A DNA stretch of 64,000 nucleotides, taken from an uncultured Bacteroidales bacterium (GTDB taxonomy: Bacteria > Bacteroidota > Bacteroidia > Bacteroidales > UBA932). How positions within the stretch are numbered: position 1 is the first letter of the stretch; the number at the start of each line of letters is the position of its first letter. Below are positions 1 through 9,406 of this stretch, one piece after another. The notes beneath the pieces were generated by a model, which saw only the letters and a list, made by a program, of their open reading frames with translations, ran no database searches and had not been told where the DNA came from. The stretch lies in assembly GCA_934680015.1 (NCBI GenBank), contig CAKUSP010000009.1, positions 33,872 to 97,871 on the forward strand, read 5' to 3'. Made by a program: the position numbers and the translations under genes.

Positions 1-1
1 T

Positions 2-847
2 TCCATAACACTGGATTCTAACGGATTATACTGCAGGCACTCCGAAACGTCCTTTGAATATGCATCTGAGGTTACCATTCAATCCGACAATGGGGAGAAA
101 TATAGCAGTTACTGGTGGACCTCTAGCCCTTTTCTTAAGGATTTCGACTATGCTAATGTGAGCGAAACCGCGCTAAAGCGTGCAGTGGGACAGATTGGCT
201 CTCAGACTATTAAAAGTAGCAAAAGGACTATGGTAGTAGGTCCCGAAGTATCTTCCAAACTTCTAACTCCCATTCTACAGGCTTTAGGCGGATATGCCAT
301 TCAACAAAACAATAGTTTTCTAAATAACAGTCTAGCAAAGAAGGTCTTTAGTTCAAAAATGAACTTGGTGGATGAACCTCATCGTTATGGCGAAAGTGGC
401 TCAAGACTATTTGACAGCGAAGGGATAGCGACACGGGATATGGACATAATACGCGAAGGTGTTATAAAAACCTACTTTTTAAACACATATATAGCACATA
501 AACTGGGATGTCAGCCTACCATAGAAGACGCCACGAGAGCACATCTTCTTCCTAGCGAAAAGGGACTAACAAAAGAAGAAATTATGGAAAGATGTCAAAA
601 TGGCATTCTGGTAACAAACTTCAATGGGGGTAACTGTAACGGACTCACGGGCGATTTTTCCTATGGTATTGAAGGTTATGAATTCAAAGACGGCAAAATA
701 GTAAGACCTGTGAGTGAAATGCTCATAACCGGAAACTTTATTCAGTTATGGTCTGGCCTACTTTATGCGGGTGACGATCCTATAACAAACATGACAAAAT
801 TAATTCCTACACTTGCTTTCGAGGGTGTGGATTTTAGTGGAAAATAA
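2..847 (+). CDS. pmbA: TldD/PmbA (TldE-type) metallopeptidase family protein, 3' part
   Basis: The frame is open from the first bases of the window, so the gene starts upstream and only about 281 C-terminal residues are present. A GTG at 158 lies inside the frame and is not a credible start. The sequence has the C-terminal layout of TldD/PmbA proteins: a glycine-rich core, the YGESGSRLFDSEG stretch, then a segment ending in a glycine-rich strand and an EMLITGN motif. TldD-TldE heterodimers are known to trim peptides in the cytoplasm (microcin B17 maturation, CcdA turnover). No HExxxH-type zinc motif is visible here, which fits the non-catalytic TldE/PmbA subunit better than TldD, but that region could lie upstream. 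The next gene starts 11 bp downstream on the same strand. The family call is fairly sure; the subunit identity is inferred. Confidence 0.8.
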   Translation, partial: SITLDSNGLYCRHSETSFEYASEVTIQSDNGEKYSSYWWTSSPFLKDFDYANVSETALKRAVGQIGSQTIKSSKRTMVVGPEVSSKLLTPILQALGGYAIQQNNSFLNNSLAKKVFSSKMNLVDEPHRYGESGSRLFDSEGIATRDMDIIREGVIKTYFLNTYIAHKLGCQPTIEDATRAHLLPSEKGLTKEEIMERCQNGILVTNFNGGNCNGLTGDFSYGIEGYEFKDGKIVRPVSEMLITGNFIQLWSGLLYAGDDPITNMTKLIPTLAFEGVDFSGK

Positions 848-858
848 ATTTCAATATT

Positions 859-1542
859 ATGAAAGTAGATAAAAATAAAGTGGTAGCTCTAAGCTACGAA
901 TTAACAGTGGACGGCGCTGTAGCAGACAAAGCATCTGCAGAAAAACCGCTCGAATACATACATGGAAAAGGCATGCTCCTGCCACGTTTCGAAGAAGAAG
1001 TTGCTGGTAAAGAAGTAGGTGAAAAATTCGAATTCACATTAAGCCCAGAAGAAGGATATGGTACATATAGTACTGATTATATCTTTGAACTTCCGAAAAG
1101 TGCTTTCGAGATGGATGGAAAGGTTCGTGAAGACCTCTTAGTCCCTGGACGTGTCATCCCTATGATGAGCCAAAGCGGTGAAGTGGTTCAAGGCATAGTT
1201 AAAGAAGTCAAAACCGATTCTGTTTTAATGGATTTCAATCATCCTATGGCAGGTAAGACCCTGCACTTTACCGGTAGCGTTGTCAATGTACGTGAGGCCA
1301 CACCAGAGGAACTCGAAAATGGTCTTAAGCGTGGTTGCGGATGCCACAAAGGAAAAGACTGTGAAAAAGGAGCACAAGGAGACTGCTCATGTAACGAGAA
1401 CTGCAACTGTGGCGACGAATGCAAGTGCGATGATGATTGCAAATGTGGCGACGAATGCGAATGCAGTGACGGTTGTACATGTGGCGACAAGTGCGAATGC
1501 ACTGAGGAAAACAAATGCAATGATAAATGCAATTGTAAATAA
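859..1542 (+). CDS. slyD: SlyD-like FKBP-type peptidyl-prolyl isomerase with cysteine-rich tail
   Basis: A 227-residue cytoplasmic protein without signal peptide. Residues 1-150 match the SlyD architecture: an FKBP half (SYELTVDG near 13, PLEYIHGKG near 31), an inserted-flap region (about 70-120) and a return to the FKBP fold. SlyD proteins isomerise Xaa-Pro bonds, act as chaperones and bind metals, notably Ni, through a C-terminal tail. Here the tail (about residue 158 on) has 20 cysteines, mostly in a six-residue repeat C-x-C-x-D-x (units such as CNCGDE, CKCDDD, CKCGDE, CECSDG, CTCGDK). E. coli SlyD has a His- and Cys-rich tail; this one is almost purely Cys/Asp/Glu, metallothionein-like. 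It probably shares a transcript with the upstream pmbA-type gene and ends at a hairpin terminator. Metal binding is an inference. Confidence 0.9.
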   Translation: MKVDKNKVVALSYELTVDGAVADKASAEKPLEYIHGKGMLLPRFEEEVAGKEVGEKFEFTLSPEEGYGTYSTDYIFELPKSAFEMDGKVREDLLVPGRVIPMMSQSGEVVQGIVKEVKTDSVLMDFNHPMAGKTLHFTGSVVNVREATPEELENGLKRGCGCHKGKDCEKGAQGDCSCNENCNCGDECKCDDDCKCGDECECSDGCTCGDKCECTEENKCNDKCNCK

Positions 1543-1550
1543 TTGCTATA

Positions 1551-1585
1551 AGCCGGGCTTCAGATTTAATCCGAGGCCCGGTTTT
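1551..1585. terminator. Rho-independent terminator between convergent genes
   Basis: CCGGGC at 1553-1558 pairs with GCCCGG at 1576-1581 around a 17-nt loop, extended by weaker A-T and G-T pairs and followed by TTTT. It lies between the slyD-like gene (+) and the stop of the A2M-like gene (-). Confidence 0.8.
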
Positions 1586-1587
1586 AT

Positions 1588-4500
1588 TTATCTGCTCCTG
1601 AAAGTTCGAGAAATGTCATTGGCCCTATAATGAGGAGCATATACGCACTCCAGTTCAGGAACAGAACTTCTAAATTCTCCACCCATAGTAACATACATAT
1701 ACTCCGTTATTACTGAATTCTCTTCAGGAAAGACATCGAACATGTACTGCGTATAAGAAGGCTTCACTTCCCTATAAGCTGAGCCATAATTCACGAGTGA
1801 AGACAGTTCATTAACAGGACGAAAAGCAGCGCAACGAGGCATAACCACCTTCACAAAGCTGCGATTATTCTCACTACATATCTTATACTCCACCTTTATC
1901 TTATCTCCCACCTGAAGTATATCGCCCTCTGACAAAGGAATATACTTTCCAGTATTATCCTCCCTATAATAAACCACCTGCAGTTTAAATCCATTACTTG
2001 ATTCTTTCACTTCCTCCAGTGGAATAGAAAAACTCTTCGATGCACTTATAACTAAAAGATTTTTAACAGATTCGCTAGCATTAATTATTGAATTCATAAC
2101 ATCTATAAAAGCAGGTGTCGTGTCCCAGTGCTGCGTTTCCTTCTGCATCAACAGCCATGTACATATACCGTCCACAATCGGTTTAGTGATAGAATCATAG
2201 CCCCGAAGTAAATCTGCAATCATGCTATGCGCATATGCCGCGTCCTCCAATAATCCCCTATAAGGCATGACAGCATTAGGATAATACATGCCGCCATAAC
2301 GAGTCTCTACCGCATATTCTAAAAGTGAAGCCACCTGAGTTTCAAGCGATAGCCACAAAGTCGCATTAGTTCGTATCGGGCCTATTCCCCACTTCCTTGC
2401 CAGTACCTCTCCTTCCCTGCTAGCTGCAAGATTGCGTAGCGAATAAAGGCGACGAACCTTATATAATAAGCTTTGTTGTTCATTATTAGTCAAGTAACTA
2501 TTTACCCATTTTTTAAAGCCATCCATCCTATCATCTCTAATTTCAAATGGAACTTTAGGATACATCGAGCGGATGTAAACATATTGTTCACATGAAATGG
2601 CGCTAGAGCGCACAGGGATACGGGCAAATTGGCTTTCATCCAAATATTTAACAGCCTTAACGCACAAATTCTCGCCTAGAACATCTATTCCACACTTTGA
2701 CAGTTTTGCAAAATGTTCAAGCACCACTGCAGTAATAGCTTGAGACGAACGCATTCCAGAATACCAGGCAAATCCGCCATCTGCATTCTGACACGATATT
2801 ATCTGTCTTTTTAATGAATCGGTCTCATATTCACAAGACTTCATCTTATTAAGCATCTCCCTGACATATAATGCATCACATAAACTAAGCACATCACCTC
2901 CACGTGGAGAAACACTAGATAAGCATAAATCATCCAACATATCGTAAACTCGTCTCTGGCTAACATCAATGCTATCAGAAGATGCATTTGCAAAGTGCTC
3001 TAAAAGTATCTGCTTGGCCCCCTCCTGCTGTCCGGGGCGAGAAAGTACCATAGAATAAGATTCCGTAATGACTTGTGTAGCTGGATGTACTGGGATTGTT
3101 ACCCGAACCGCATCACTATAGGCTTCAGTCGAAGAAAATACGACCTTCACATCCACACTTCCAACCGCCTTAGCCTCTATCGTAAGAGTCGAATTCAAGC
3201 TTTCGAATGCCGGTATTAAAGAACTCTCCTCTTTCACAAGATGTCCGTTTACATAACATGATAACTTTCCTTCTATATTCCTGTCATAAATAGAAGAGAC
3301 AGAAATAGGAATCTCGCATTTATCTCCCACATAAAGATACTTCGGCTCCGATAAAGCTATCCGCACAGGTATAGTAACTACCATTTCTTTTCTTAGAACT
3401 GAATTTCTCACTTTAGGATCGTGCGCGAAAAGCGAGACATAGTAAGTAGATAATTTGCCTGAAGTTTTAAACGAAAATCTCGCATATCCATCCTCATCTG
3501 CATGTAAAAAAGGCTGGAAAGTCAGAGTCTTTTCGAATTTTTCCCTTATAGAAATCATGCCACTTTCACTGACATTTTCCTCTAAAACGGCTGAACCAGC
3601 CACTGCACCGGCTGTTTTCATCATATACTTAACAAGTGGTGAATCCGTTCCCATTTTCCCTTCCCGACTAAGAGTAAAAAGATATGATCCACGATTTACT
3701 CTTATAGGGTGCCACTCATTCTTGGCTATATTATCCACACTCTTATCAAAAACCGCTGCCAGGCACTCCACCCCTGGCAAAGTCTTTATTGTGAACGTAT
3801 ACTCGGTATTAGGCAAAGTCCTATCCGCAAAAGAGCAGAATTCAAGAGGCAAATCAAGGGAGTATTCATGGCCCGAAAATACCATGGTATAATCAAGCTT
3901 TTTACCGCCTTTAAATGCAAATACATTAACTAGTACATCCCTTCCATAATCTATAGAATGATAAACTAAAGAGCCCCCTTTAACATTTATCTTCATTCTA
4001 TCTATAAGAGCATTAGTACTTTTGTCGTACACCTCCACTACTGTATATAAATCCTTTCCATCTCCACATCCTAAATAAAAGCCAGAATTATCTGGGAACT
4101 TCATTACCACCCACATGACTTGAGAGTGAAGACATCTATCCTCCCGATGCAATCTCAACACATTAAACGATGTAGTATCAGAATAAGTCCATGCACTTAC
4201 CCTATACACGCCCGAAGTCAGATCACTCATGTCCACCTCAAGGTCTTGGCCTGAAATCACTTTACCCGATTTAACTTCGACTCCGTCTTCTCCCCTTATA
4301 CTATATTTAATCGGCAAATCAGCGACTATTCCATCACAGGTATTAACATGAAAATCGAATATAGCTTTATCTTCAAACAATATACTGCTCTGTTCATAAC
4401 CGTTAGTGGAAAAAACTCCCTGTTCACTATTTTTTAATGAGGCTATAACACTTACATGCTCGCTAACATCGATGAACTTTCTAAACTCCCTTACTTCTCC

Positions 4501-6477
4501 ACTTTTTTCTACAATCCTGACATTCAAATTATAATACTGATAAGGTTTCGTGCTATCAGTCGCAAAAGCTATAACGAATGTCCCATCTTCAGACACTTCT
4601 AATTTTTTGCTTTCAGCCCCGTCATTAATTTGATATGAGGCTTTTGTCAATGACACTGGATGCCCATCGTACGATTTAAGCATCCCCGTAACCATTACGC
4701 TGTCTCCTGGACGATAAACTTGTCTTGTGTCATCAAAGGATACATCGTAAGAAGGAAGCGAAAAGTCATCGAGTCGCAACCCTTTTGTAAAAGAACTGCT
4801 GCTGCCATAGCTTACCCTTATAAAATACCGCCCGTTCCCCAACTCCTTATCCATGGGAAAAGACCCTGCTATAGAGCCATATTCGTTAGTATATAATTCC
4901 TTAAAGCATATCTCTTTATCGTCTGGCCCCACAAGAGAGGCTCTGCACTTCTGTCCCTTTGACAAAGCTGCAAGGCCCTCCCCTTCATAAAAAAGCACGG
5001 ATTTAAAATAGAGTGTATCTCCTGGGTTATATGCGCCTCTGTCTGTAAATATTTCCGCGTTCACTCTTGGCTTTTTCTCACCAGAAAACCCTCCGTTGCC
5101 CTTCCAATAGAATCCATAGTATGGCATACGGCCAATCATGTCAAAGCCCTTTTCATCCATTGTTCTAAAAAGCAAGTCGCATTTCTGTGGCTTACTAAAA
5201 ACACTAAGTATTTCTTCTGGCAATGAGGTAAAACCATCTAATGGTATACTTTTACTTTGAGCTATTACCTCATCAACATTTTTCAGTATCACATCTACAT
5301 TATCTATAGGTTTTCCCGTATCGAACTCTGCCAGGTAAAACCTAAGGCCCTCATTAGATGGACGAAAAGCGACGGAAAGCCTATATGAAGAATATGTTTG
5401 TATATTCTTTATATCCCGATACTTAGCCTGCAGAAGATACTCGCCGTCATCGAGATCCGGTAATCTAACGCTTAAAGTATCCACTGCAAAAAAACTACGC
5501 CTTGGGTTATCCAATTTCTTTTTAAAAATGGTGGATTTCCCATCGGAAGAAAATAAAGAAATCGTTACTTTAGGTACATTAGTTAGGTATATTGACACCA
5601 TGGAACTATCAGCGGAAAGATGGATGGATTGGCCCGTAAGAACACCGATAATAGTATCCACACTCTCTATAGTAGAAATAATACGCCTTTCCTCTCCCTT
5701 AAACCCTGCACACTGACGCTTGTATTCCTTACACTTCTGATACAGAGTCCTATAGTCGGACTCTGTTGTGGAATTGCTTTGCGAAAGTTTTTCAAATTCT
5801 ATGTCTAACAACTTTCTTTTTGCATACATGGAAATCGACCTTCCATCATACTTTTCTAAGAATATGCTGTATTGCGACGAATCACATAGCAAGAATTCCA
5901 AATATGCAGCCAAAGGATAAGAATCGCACTCGTAGTCCTTTAGAGCTTTAAAATAAAGGCTATCATCCTTAGCGGCACTGTCGTATAGACTCCATAACTC
6001 GAATTCGTAATCATTCCTACTAAATTCACTATAAATACTTTTAGAATACTTCTTCCATAAGCCTTTATGTGAGTTTTCCTCTAACCGTGCGCGGTTAAGA
6101 TGTATAAATTCGTATTTTTCAGCTTTCCGCGCTCCTGTTTCCCTCATCCAGCAGCACGTAAGTTCCGCTTCATTATAGTCACGAATTTCCCTCTCCCACA
6201 CGCGCGAAAGAGAATCACGAAGCTTCCAGTTTACGCTACAGCCTGTTTCGAAATAGAGTCTACTCGCTTCAAAAAAGTCTTCGTCAAGTCGCTTCTCTAC
6301 CGCCAAAGACTTGATTTCGGAAAGGATACACATCTGAGTTCGTGGCAGATCCTTTGATTTAGCCTCTTCGTATTGACGCCATAACTTACCGCATTCTGAA
6401 CGCGCCTGTGAAACTTCACAAACGAAAAAAACAAGGCATAACGACAGTAATGCCCTTTTTATATACAATCTACCCAT
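1588..6477 (-). CDS. Alpha-2-macroglobulin-like surface protein lacking the thioester motif
   Basis: About 1629 residues. The start is ATG at 6477; a GTG directly before it (6480) is a less likely start. A signal peptide is visible (basic start, hydrophobic ALLSLCLVFFVC). The N-terminal 250 or so residues look helical. An MG2-type repeat begins near residue 477 with the hallmark TDRGAYNPGDTLYFKS. A core A2M block with the PFLHADEDGYARFSF motif lies near 990, and an alpha/alpha toroid-like segment and a beta-rich C-terminus ending in an EYMYVTMGG-type strand follow. Thioester family members carry CxEQ at the start of the toroid; the corresponding region here (SPRGGDVLSLCDALYV) has none, so covalent protease trapping is not expected. 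Bacterial A2Ms guard the envelope against proteases. It is the last gene of a tightly packed minus-strand cluster, 4 bp after the preceding stop. Confidence 0.88.
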   Translation of the reverse strand: MGRLYIKRALLSLCLVFFVCEVSQARSECGKLWRQYEEAKSKDLPRTQMCILSEIKSLAVEKRLDEDFFEASRLYFETGCSVNWKLRDSLSRVWEREIRDYNEAELTCCWMRETGARKAEKYEFIHLNRARLEENSHKGLWKKYSKSIYSEFSRNDYEFELWSLYDSAAKDDSLYFKALKDYECDSYPLAAYLEFLLCDSSQYSIFLEKYDGRSISMYAKRKLLDIEFEKLSQSNSTTESDYRTLYQKCKEYKRQCAGFKGEERRIISTIESVDTIIGVLTGQSIHLSADSSMVSIYLTNVPKVTISLFSSDGKSTIFKKKLDNPRRSFFAVDTLSVRLPDLDDGEYLLQAKYRDIKNIQTYSSYRLSVAFRPSNEGLRFYLAEFDTGKPIDNVDVILKNVDEVIAQSKSIPLDGFTSLPEEILSVFSKPQKCDLLFRTMDEKGFDMIGRMPYYGFYWKGNGGFSGEKKPRVNAEIFTDRGAYNPGDTLYFKSVLFYEGEGLAALSKGQKCRASLVGPDDKEICFKELYTNEYGSIAGSFPMDKELGNGRYFIRVSYGSSSSFTKGLRLDDFSLPSYDVSFDDTRQVYRPGDSVMVTGMLKSYDGHPVSLTKASYQINDGAESKKLEVSEDGTFVIAFATDSTKPYQYYNLNVRIVEKSGEVREFRKFIDVSEHVSVIASLKNSEQGVFSTNGYEQSSILFEDKAIFDFHVNTCDGIVADLPIKYSIRGEDGVEVKSGKVISGQDLEVDMSDLTSGVYRVSAWTYSDTTSFNVLRLHREDRCLHSQVMWVVMKFPDNSGFYLGCGDGKDLYTVVEVYDKSTNALIDRMKINVKGGSLVYHSIDYGRDVLVNVFAFKGGKKLDYTMVFSGHEYSLDLPLEFCSFADRTLPNTEYTFTIKTLPGVECLAAVFDKSVDNIAKNEWHPIRVNRGSYLFTLSREGKMGTDSPLVKYMMKTAGAVAGSAVLEENVSESGMISIREKFEKTLTFQPFLHADEDGYARFSFKTSGKLSTYYVSLFAHDPKVRNSVLRKEMVVTIPVRIALSEPKYLYVGDKCEIPISVSSIYDRNIEGKLSCYVNGHLVKEESSLIPAFESLNSTLTIEAKAVGSVDVKVVFSSTEAYSDAVRVTIPVHPATQVITESYSMVLSRPGQQEGAKQILLEHFANASSDSIDVSQRRVYDMLDDLCLSSVSPRGGDVLSLCDALYVREMLNKMKSCEYETDSLKRQIISCQNADGGFAWYSGMRSSQAITAVVLEHFAKLSKCGIDVLGENLCVKAVKYLDESQFARIPVRSSAISCEQYVYIRSMYPKVPFEIRDDRMDGFKKWVNSYLTNNEQQSLLYKVRRLYSLRNLAASREGEVLARKWGIGPIRTNATLWLSLETQVASLLEYAVETRYGGMYYPNAVMPYRGLLEDAAYAHSMIADLLRGYDSITKPIVDGICTWLLMQKETQHWDTTPAFIDVMNSIINASESVKNLLVISASKSFSIPLEEVKESSNGFKLQVVYYREDNTGKYIPLSEGDILQVGDKIKVEYKICSENNRSFVKVVMPRCAAFRPVNELSSLVNYGSAYREVKPSYTQYMFDVFPEENSVITEYMYVTMGGEFRSSVPELECVYAPHYRANDISRTFRSR

Positions 6478-6481
6478 CACT

Positions 6482-6667
6482 TTAAATAAATCGTTTGTCC
6501 TGCTCAGAGTAGTGATACCCTGCCGCAGCTAACTCCGCTTCCAACTGTTTTCTGTCCTTATGATAGTAGTCACAAATCTCATCCAAGTTGTCAAACTCCT
6601 CATCTCTAAGAAGAAAATTAATCGCCGAGACGAGCATCGGCATATCGTGTTCTGGTAAATGATCCAT
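6482..6667 (-). CDS. DUF4250 family small protein
   Basis: A 61-residue protein with no signal or membrane segment. It matches the DUF4250 pattern: an N-terminal MPMLVSAINFLLRDE block, an acidic LDEICDYY segment, DRKQLEAEL, and a C-terminal YHYSEQDKRF. The function of this family is unknown; it looks like a small helical cytoplasmic protein. It lies 2 bp downstream of the 88-residue gene and 4 bp upstream of the A2M-like gene, so all three are very probably cotranscribed. Confidence 0.85.
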   Translation of the reverse strand: MDHLPEHDMPMLVSAINFLLRDEEFDNLDEICDYYHKDRKQLEAELAAAGYHYSEQDKRFI

Positions 6668-6669
6668 AT

Positions 6670-6936
6670 CTATTGATTCATTAATTTTCCTAACTTATCT
6701 ACAGCATCGGCCAAATCTTTCCCGAAACTGCTATGCTCCATCAAGTAATCAGAGTTCCCTCCCGAGATGTAATCGTATAAGTCTCTATCCATCTGCATCA
6801 CATAAGAACTCACCACGTTCTCTATCTCATCTCGCTGCTGCGGTATGTTAGATTGTTGATAAACCCTTAACTTTTGATGTAATATGCAATAGGCCCACTG
6901 AACACTATCTGGAGAAAAAACTTTGCTTTCACTCAT
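6670..6936 (-). CDS. Small conserved hypothetical protein
   Basis: An 88-residue, probably all-helical cytoplasmic protein with no recognised motif (begins MSESKVFSPDSVQWAYCILHQK). It is accepted as real because it fits a tight same-strand cluster: its start overlaps the end of the WYL regulator by 8 bp and its stop is 2 bp before the DUF4250 gene. Composition and codon use look like the neighbours. The function is unknown; a role linked to the WYL regulator is possible only by position. Confidence 0.7.
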   Translation of the reverse strand: MSESKVFSPDSVQWAYCILHQKLRVYQQSNIPQQRDEIENVVSSYVMQMDRDLYDYISGGNSDYLMEHSSFGKDLADAVDKLGKLMNQ

Positions 6937-7837
6937 ACTCTTTAAGGTTCTTTCTTATAAAATTGCGCACATAATCTTTAAGTGATTGCGGTTCTAATAT
7001 TTTTACATCCGAACTCAATCCCAAAAAGAATCGGCACACCCCCGCAAAACTATACACTTCCGTATCTAAAATCCACTCTGAGCCACTTTTCCTAAGGTAT
7101 TTTTCGGCCAATGGATACTCTTCCACCAACAAAGTCTTGGCCATCACCGTCATCTTGAGCACAATTCGCACTGGTTTTTTCCCGTTGCTCATCCGAAATA
7201 TATCCATCCCATATTTTCGATGGCTATCCTCTGCTATCCAATCATTATCCTGCACATCCACCTCACCAATACGAGATACCTTAAAACTCTTGTTTTTCCC
7301 ATCCTCAAGGTCATACGCCCACACATCCACATAATCAGTAGTAAAATCAAATGGCTCGACATAGCGATCCCTTATAGTGTGCGAATTACCAGATTCATAG
7401 TCCCTTAAAATCACTAGCTTCTTATCCTTTGCCGCCTGGACAAGCCTTTGAACATGCGTGGAATTACTCCTAGCATCCACAAAGTCTGCAATCGAAGTGG
7501 AATCATATATCACGGCCAATTTGTCCTTTAGCCCTTTTTTTAAAGAATTGGCAGAACTTAGTCTATCTATTAAGCTGTTTACCAAATATGCCTCCTCATC
7601 GGAAAAATAGAGCAACCTATCGAGTTTAGGGGCTTCATCGGGCATCATTTCCAGTTTATACACATTACCATAGGTCTTCACCACTGCAAATCCAGCATTT
7701 TTAAAGGTGTCGATATAACGATAAATCGTGCGATAGGACATGCCTAATTTATCTGCCAATTCATTTATAGTGTAGTCAAACCCGCTTGACAAGTACTGCA
7801 TGAGACGAAGTACTCTTTCTATTTTAGGCTGATCCAT
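6929..7837 (-). CDS. WYL-domain transcriptional regulator
   Basis: A 302-residue DeoR/HTH_11-type regulator. Residues 1-60 form a winged helix-turn-helix (INELADKLGMSYRTIYRYIDTFKNAGF); a linker follows and a WYL-like sensor domain spans about 125-215, with the YVEPFDFTTDYVDVWAYDLED segment, then a WCX-like C-terminal extension. WYL domains are thought to bind nucleic-acid or small ligands and to control transcription, often of DNA-damage or phage-defence genes. Here there is no defence gene nearby; the gene sits 4 bp after cstA and overlaps the next small gene, so it may control its own operon. The domain call is firm; the target is unknown. Confidence 0.87.
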   Translation of the reverse strand: MDQPKIERVLRLMQYLSSGFDYTINELADKLGMSYRTIYRYIDTFKNAGFAVVKTYGNVYKLEMMPDEAPKLDRLLYFSDEEAYLVNSLIDRLSSANSLKKGLKDKLAVIYDSTSIADFVDARSNSTHVQRLVQAAKDKKLVILRDYESGNSHTIRDRYVEPFDFTTDYVDVWAYDLEDGKNKSFKVSRIGEVDVQDNDWIAEDSHRKYGMDIFRMSNGKKPVRIVLKMTVMAKTLLVEEYPLAEKYLRKSGSEWILDTEVYSFAGVCRFFLGLSSDVKILEPQSLKDYVRNFIRKNLKEYE

Positions 7838-7841
7838 ATAC

Positions 7842-9293
7842 CTATGATTCTGCTACCGACCGGCGACTTCTAATAACATAAAAAAGAACAAGCGAAAACA
7901 GGAAGATCCCTGTTCCTAAATATGGGATAGTACTCTGCGGAAGATTAAATCCTATCTTGGCTGTAAGTATATAGGTCAGTGTTACAGAGGTCATAAAGGA
8001 CGCCGGGAAAAGAGTTAAAAGATAGGCGCACTTTTCCCTCTTTTGCGACAAGAACGCCGTTATTGTCCATAAAGCGAGCGCAGCGAGAGTCTGGTTTGCC
8101 CATCCGAAATAGCGCCATATACGATCGAACCCATCGGCATCCGATACATTGAACCATAACAATATACCTGTAAGAATAAAAATCGGGACACTAATATAAA
8201 GACGATTCCTAACGGAACTCTGATCTAAATGGAAAGTCTCCGCCACGATAAGCCTAACACTACGAAGCGCCGTATCTCCACTTGTGATAGGCGCTGCCAC
8301 CACACCTAAAATAGCCAACAATCCACCTAAAATTCCTAGCCAATGCTTACTTACTATTGTAACCACCTGTGGAGCGGCCGTTACGCCTTCAGCTCCCATC
8401 TGAGCGTTACCACCGCAAAAGAAAAAGTAAGAAGATACAGCTGCCCATATCAGCGCTACTATTCCTTCTGTAATCATAGCACCATAAAAAACAGGACGAC
8501 CTAGCTTTTCATTATCTATACATCGAGCCATCAATGGAGACTGTGTCGCATGAAACCCACTCACAGCACCACAAGCTATAGTAATAAAAAGGCAAGGGAA
8601 GATATGCCCAGCCGAAGGATTCCTATTATACAGACCATCCCATAACTCCGGCATGTTACTCGGCCATTTTACTATAAGGCACACTAACAGAGAGACTGCC
8701 ATAAAAAGCAGAGCCACTGCGAATACAGGATATATCTTACCTATTATCTTATCTATTGGAACGAAGGTGGCTATAAAATAATAAACCAAGATAACTGCCA
8801 CCCAGATAAATGTAGTATCAAAAGACTTAGAAGTCAAATCCCCTATTATAAGTGCCGGACTATACACGAACACTGCACCTACCAAAAGCAACATCAAAGC
8901 AGAGAAAGCTATCGCAAAAGGTTTTACCTTTTTCCCTAAATACTTCCCGGCCAGTTCAGGAAGGCCTACCCCTCCATTACGAACAGAAAGCATCCCAGTC
9001 ATGTAGTCATGTATGGCTCCACCGAAAATACACCCCAAAACTATCCATAAATAGCACGATGGTCCGAAGCGCGCTCCTAAGATAGCTCCAAAGATAGGCC
9101 CCGTTCCTGCTATATTTAAAAATTGGATCATAAACACCTTCCATGAAGGGAGTACCACATAGTCGATGCCATCAGCCTTAGTGTGCGCTGGTGTAGGTCT
9201 GTTTTTTTCCGGGCCGAAAACCCTCTCTGCGACGCGGCTGTAGAAAATATAGCCTAAAATTAAGGCTACGATACTAATTAATAGTGTTATCAT
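7842..9293 (-). CDS. cstA: CstA family carbon-starvation / peptide transporter
   Basis: A 483-residue multi-pass inner-membrane protein. It carries CstA family blocks in order: AERVFGPEKNRPTPAHTKADG, the FLNIAGTGPIFGAILGARFGP stretch, GGAIHDYMTGMLSVRNGG and SGFHATQSPLMARC. CstA proteins are induced on carbon starvation and take up peptides (and pyruvate in enterobacteria). The protein is shorter than the roughly 700-residue E. coli CstA and belongs to the short form of the family. It is the first gene of the cluster reaching to the A2M-like gene. A good -7 box (9371-9378, reverse strand) lies about 80 bp upstream. Confidence 0.92.
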   Translation of the reverse strand: MITLLISIVALILGYIFYSRVAERVFGPEKNRPTPAHTKADGIDYVVLPSWKVFMIQFLNIAGTGPIFGAILGARFGPSCYLWIVLGCIFGGAIHDYMTGMLSVRNGGVGLPELAGKYLGKKVKPFAIAFSALMLLLVGAVFVYSPALIIGDLTSKSFDTTFIWVAVILVYYFIATFVPIDKIIGKIYPVFAVALLFMAVSLLVCLIVKWPSNMPELWDGLYNRNPSAGHIFPCLFITIACGAVSGFHATQSPLMARCIDNEKLGRPVFYGAMITEGIVALIWAAVSSYFFFCGGNAQMGAEGVTAAPQVVTIVSKHWLGILGGLLAILGVVAAPITSGDTALRSVRLIVAETFHLDQSSVRNRLYISVPIFILTGILLWFNVSDADGFDRIWRYFGWANQTLAALALWTITAFLSQKREKCAYLLTLFPASFMTSVTLTYILTAKIGFNLPQSTIPYLGTGIFLFSLVLFYVIRSRRSVAES

Positions 9294-9370
9294 AACTTTT
9301 CCTCTTGCTTTTATAAACGACCTTTAAAAAAATAACCTAGATCATCTTTTAATAGCCTTTCACAAGAAAA

Positions 9371-9378
9371 CAAAGTTA
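9371..9378 (-). promoter_or_regulatory. Probable -7 promoter box of the cstA operon
   Basis: Reverse-strand TAACTTTG matches the Bacteroidota -7 consensus TAnnTTTG. A CTTG (9399-9402, reverse strand) lies 20 nt upstream at the -33 position, where TTTG would be ideal. The predicted 5' leader to cstA is about 70 nt. Confidence 0.55.
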
Positions 9379-9406
9379 GCGATTTTCCAGAGCATTCCCA
9401 AGTCCG

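Noticed and set aside
1239..1532. Reverse and alternative-frame reading frames over the cysteine-rich tail
   Set aside because: Repetitive His/Ser-rich translations are shadows of the repeated CxCxDx codons.
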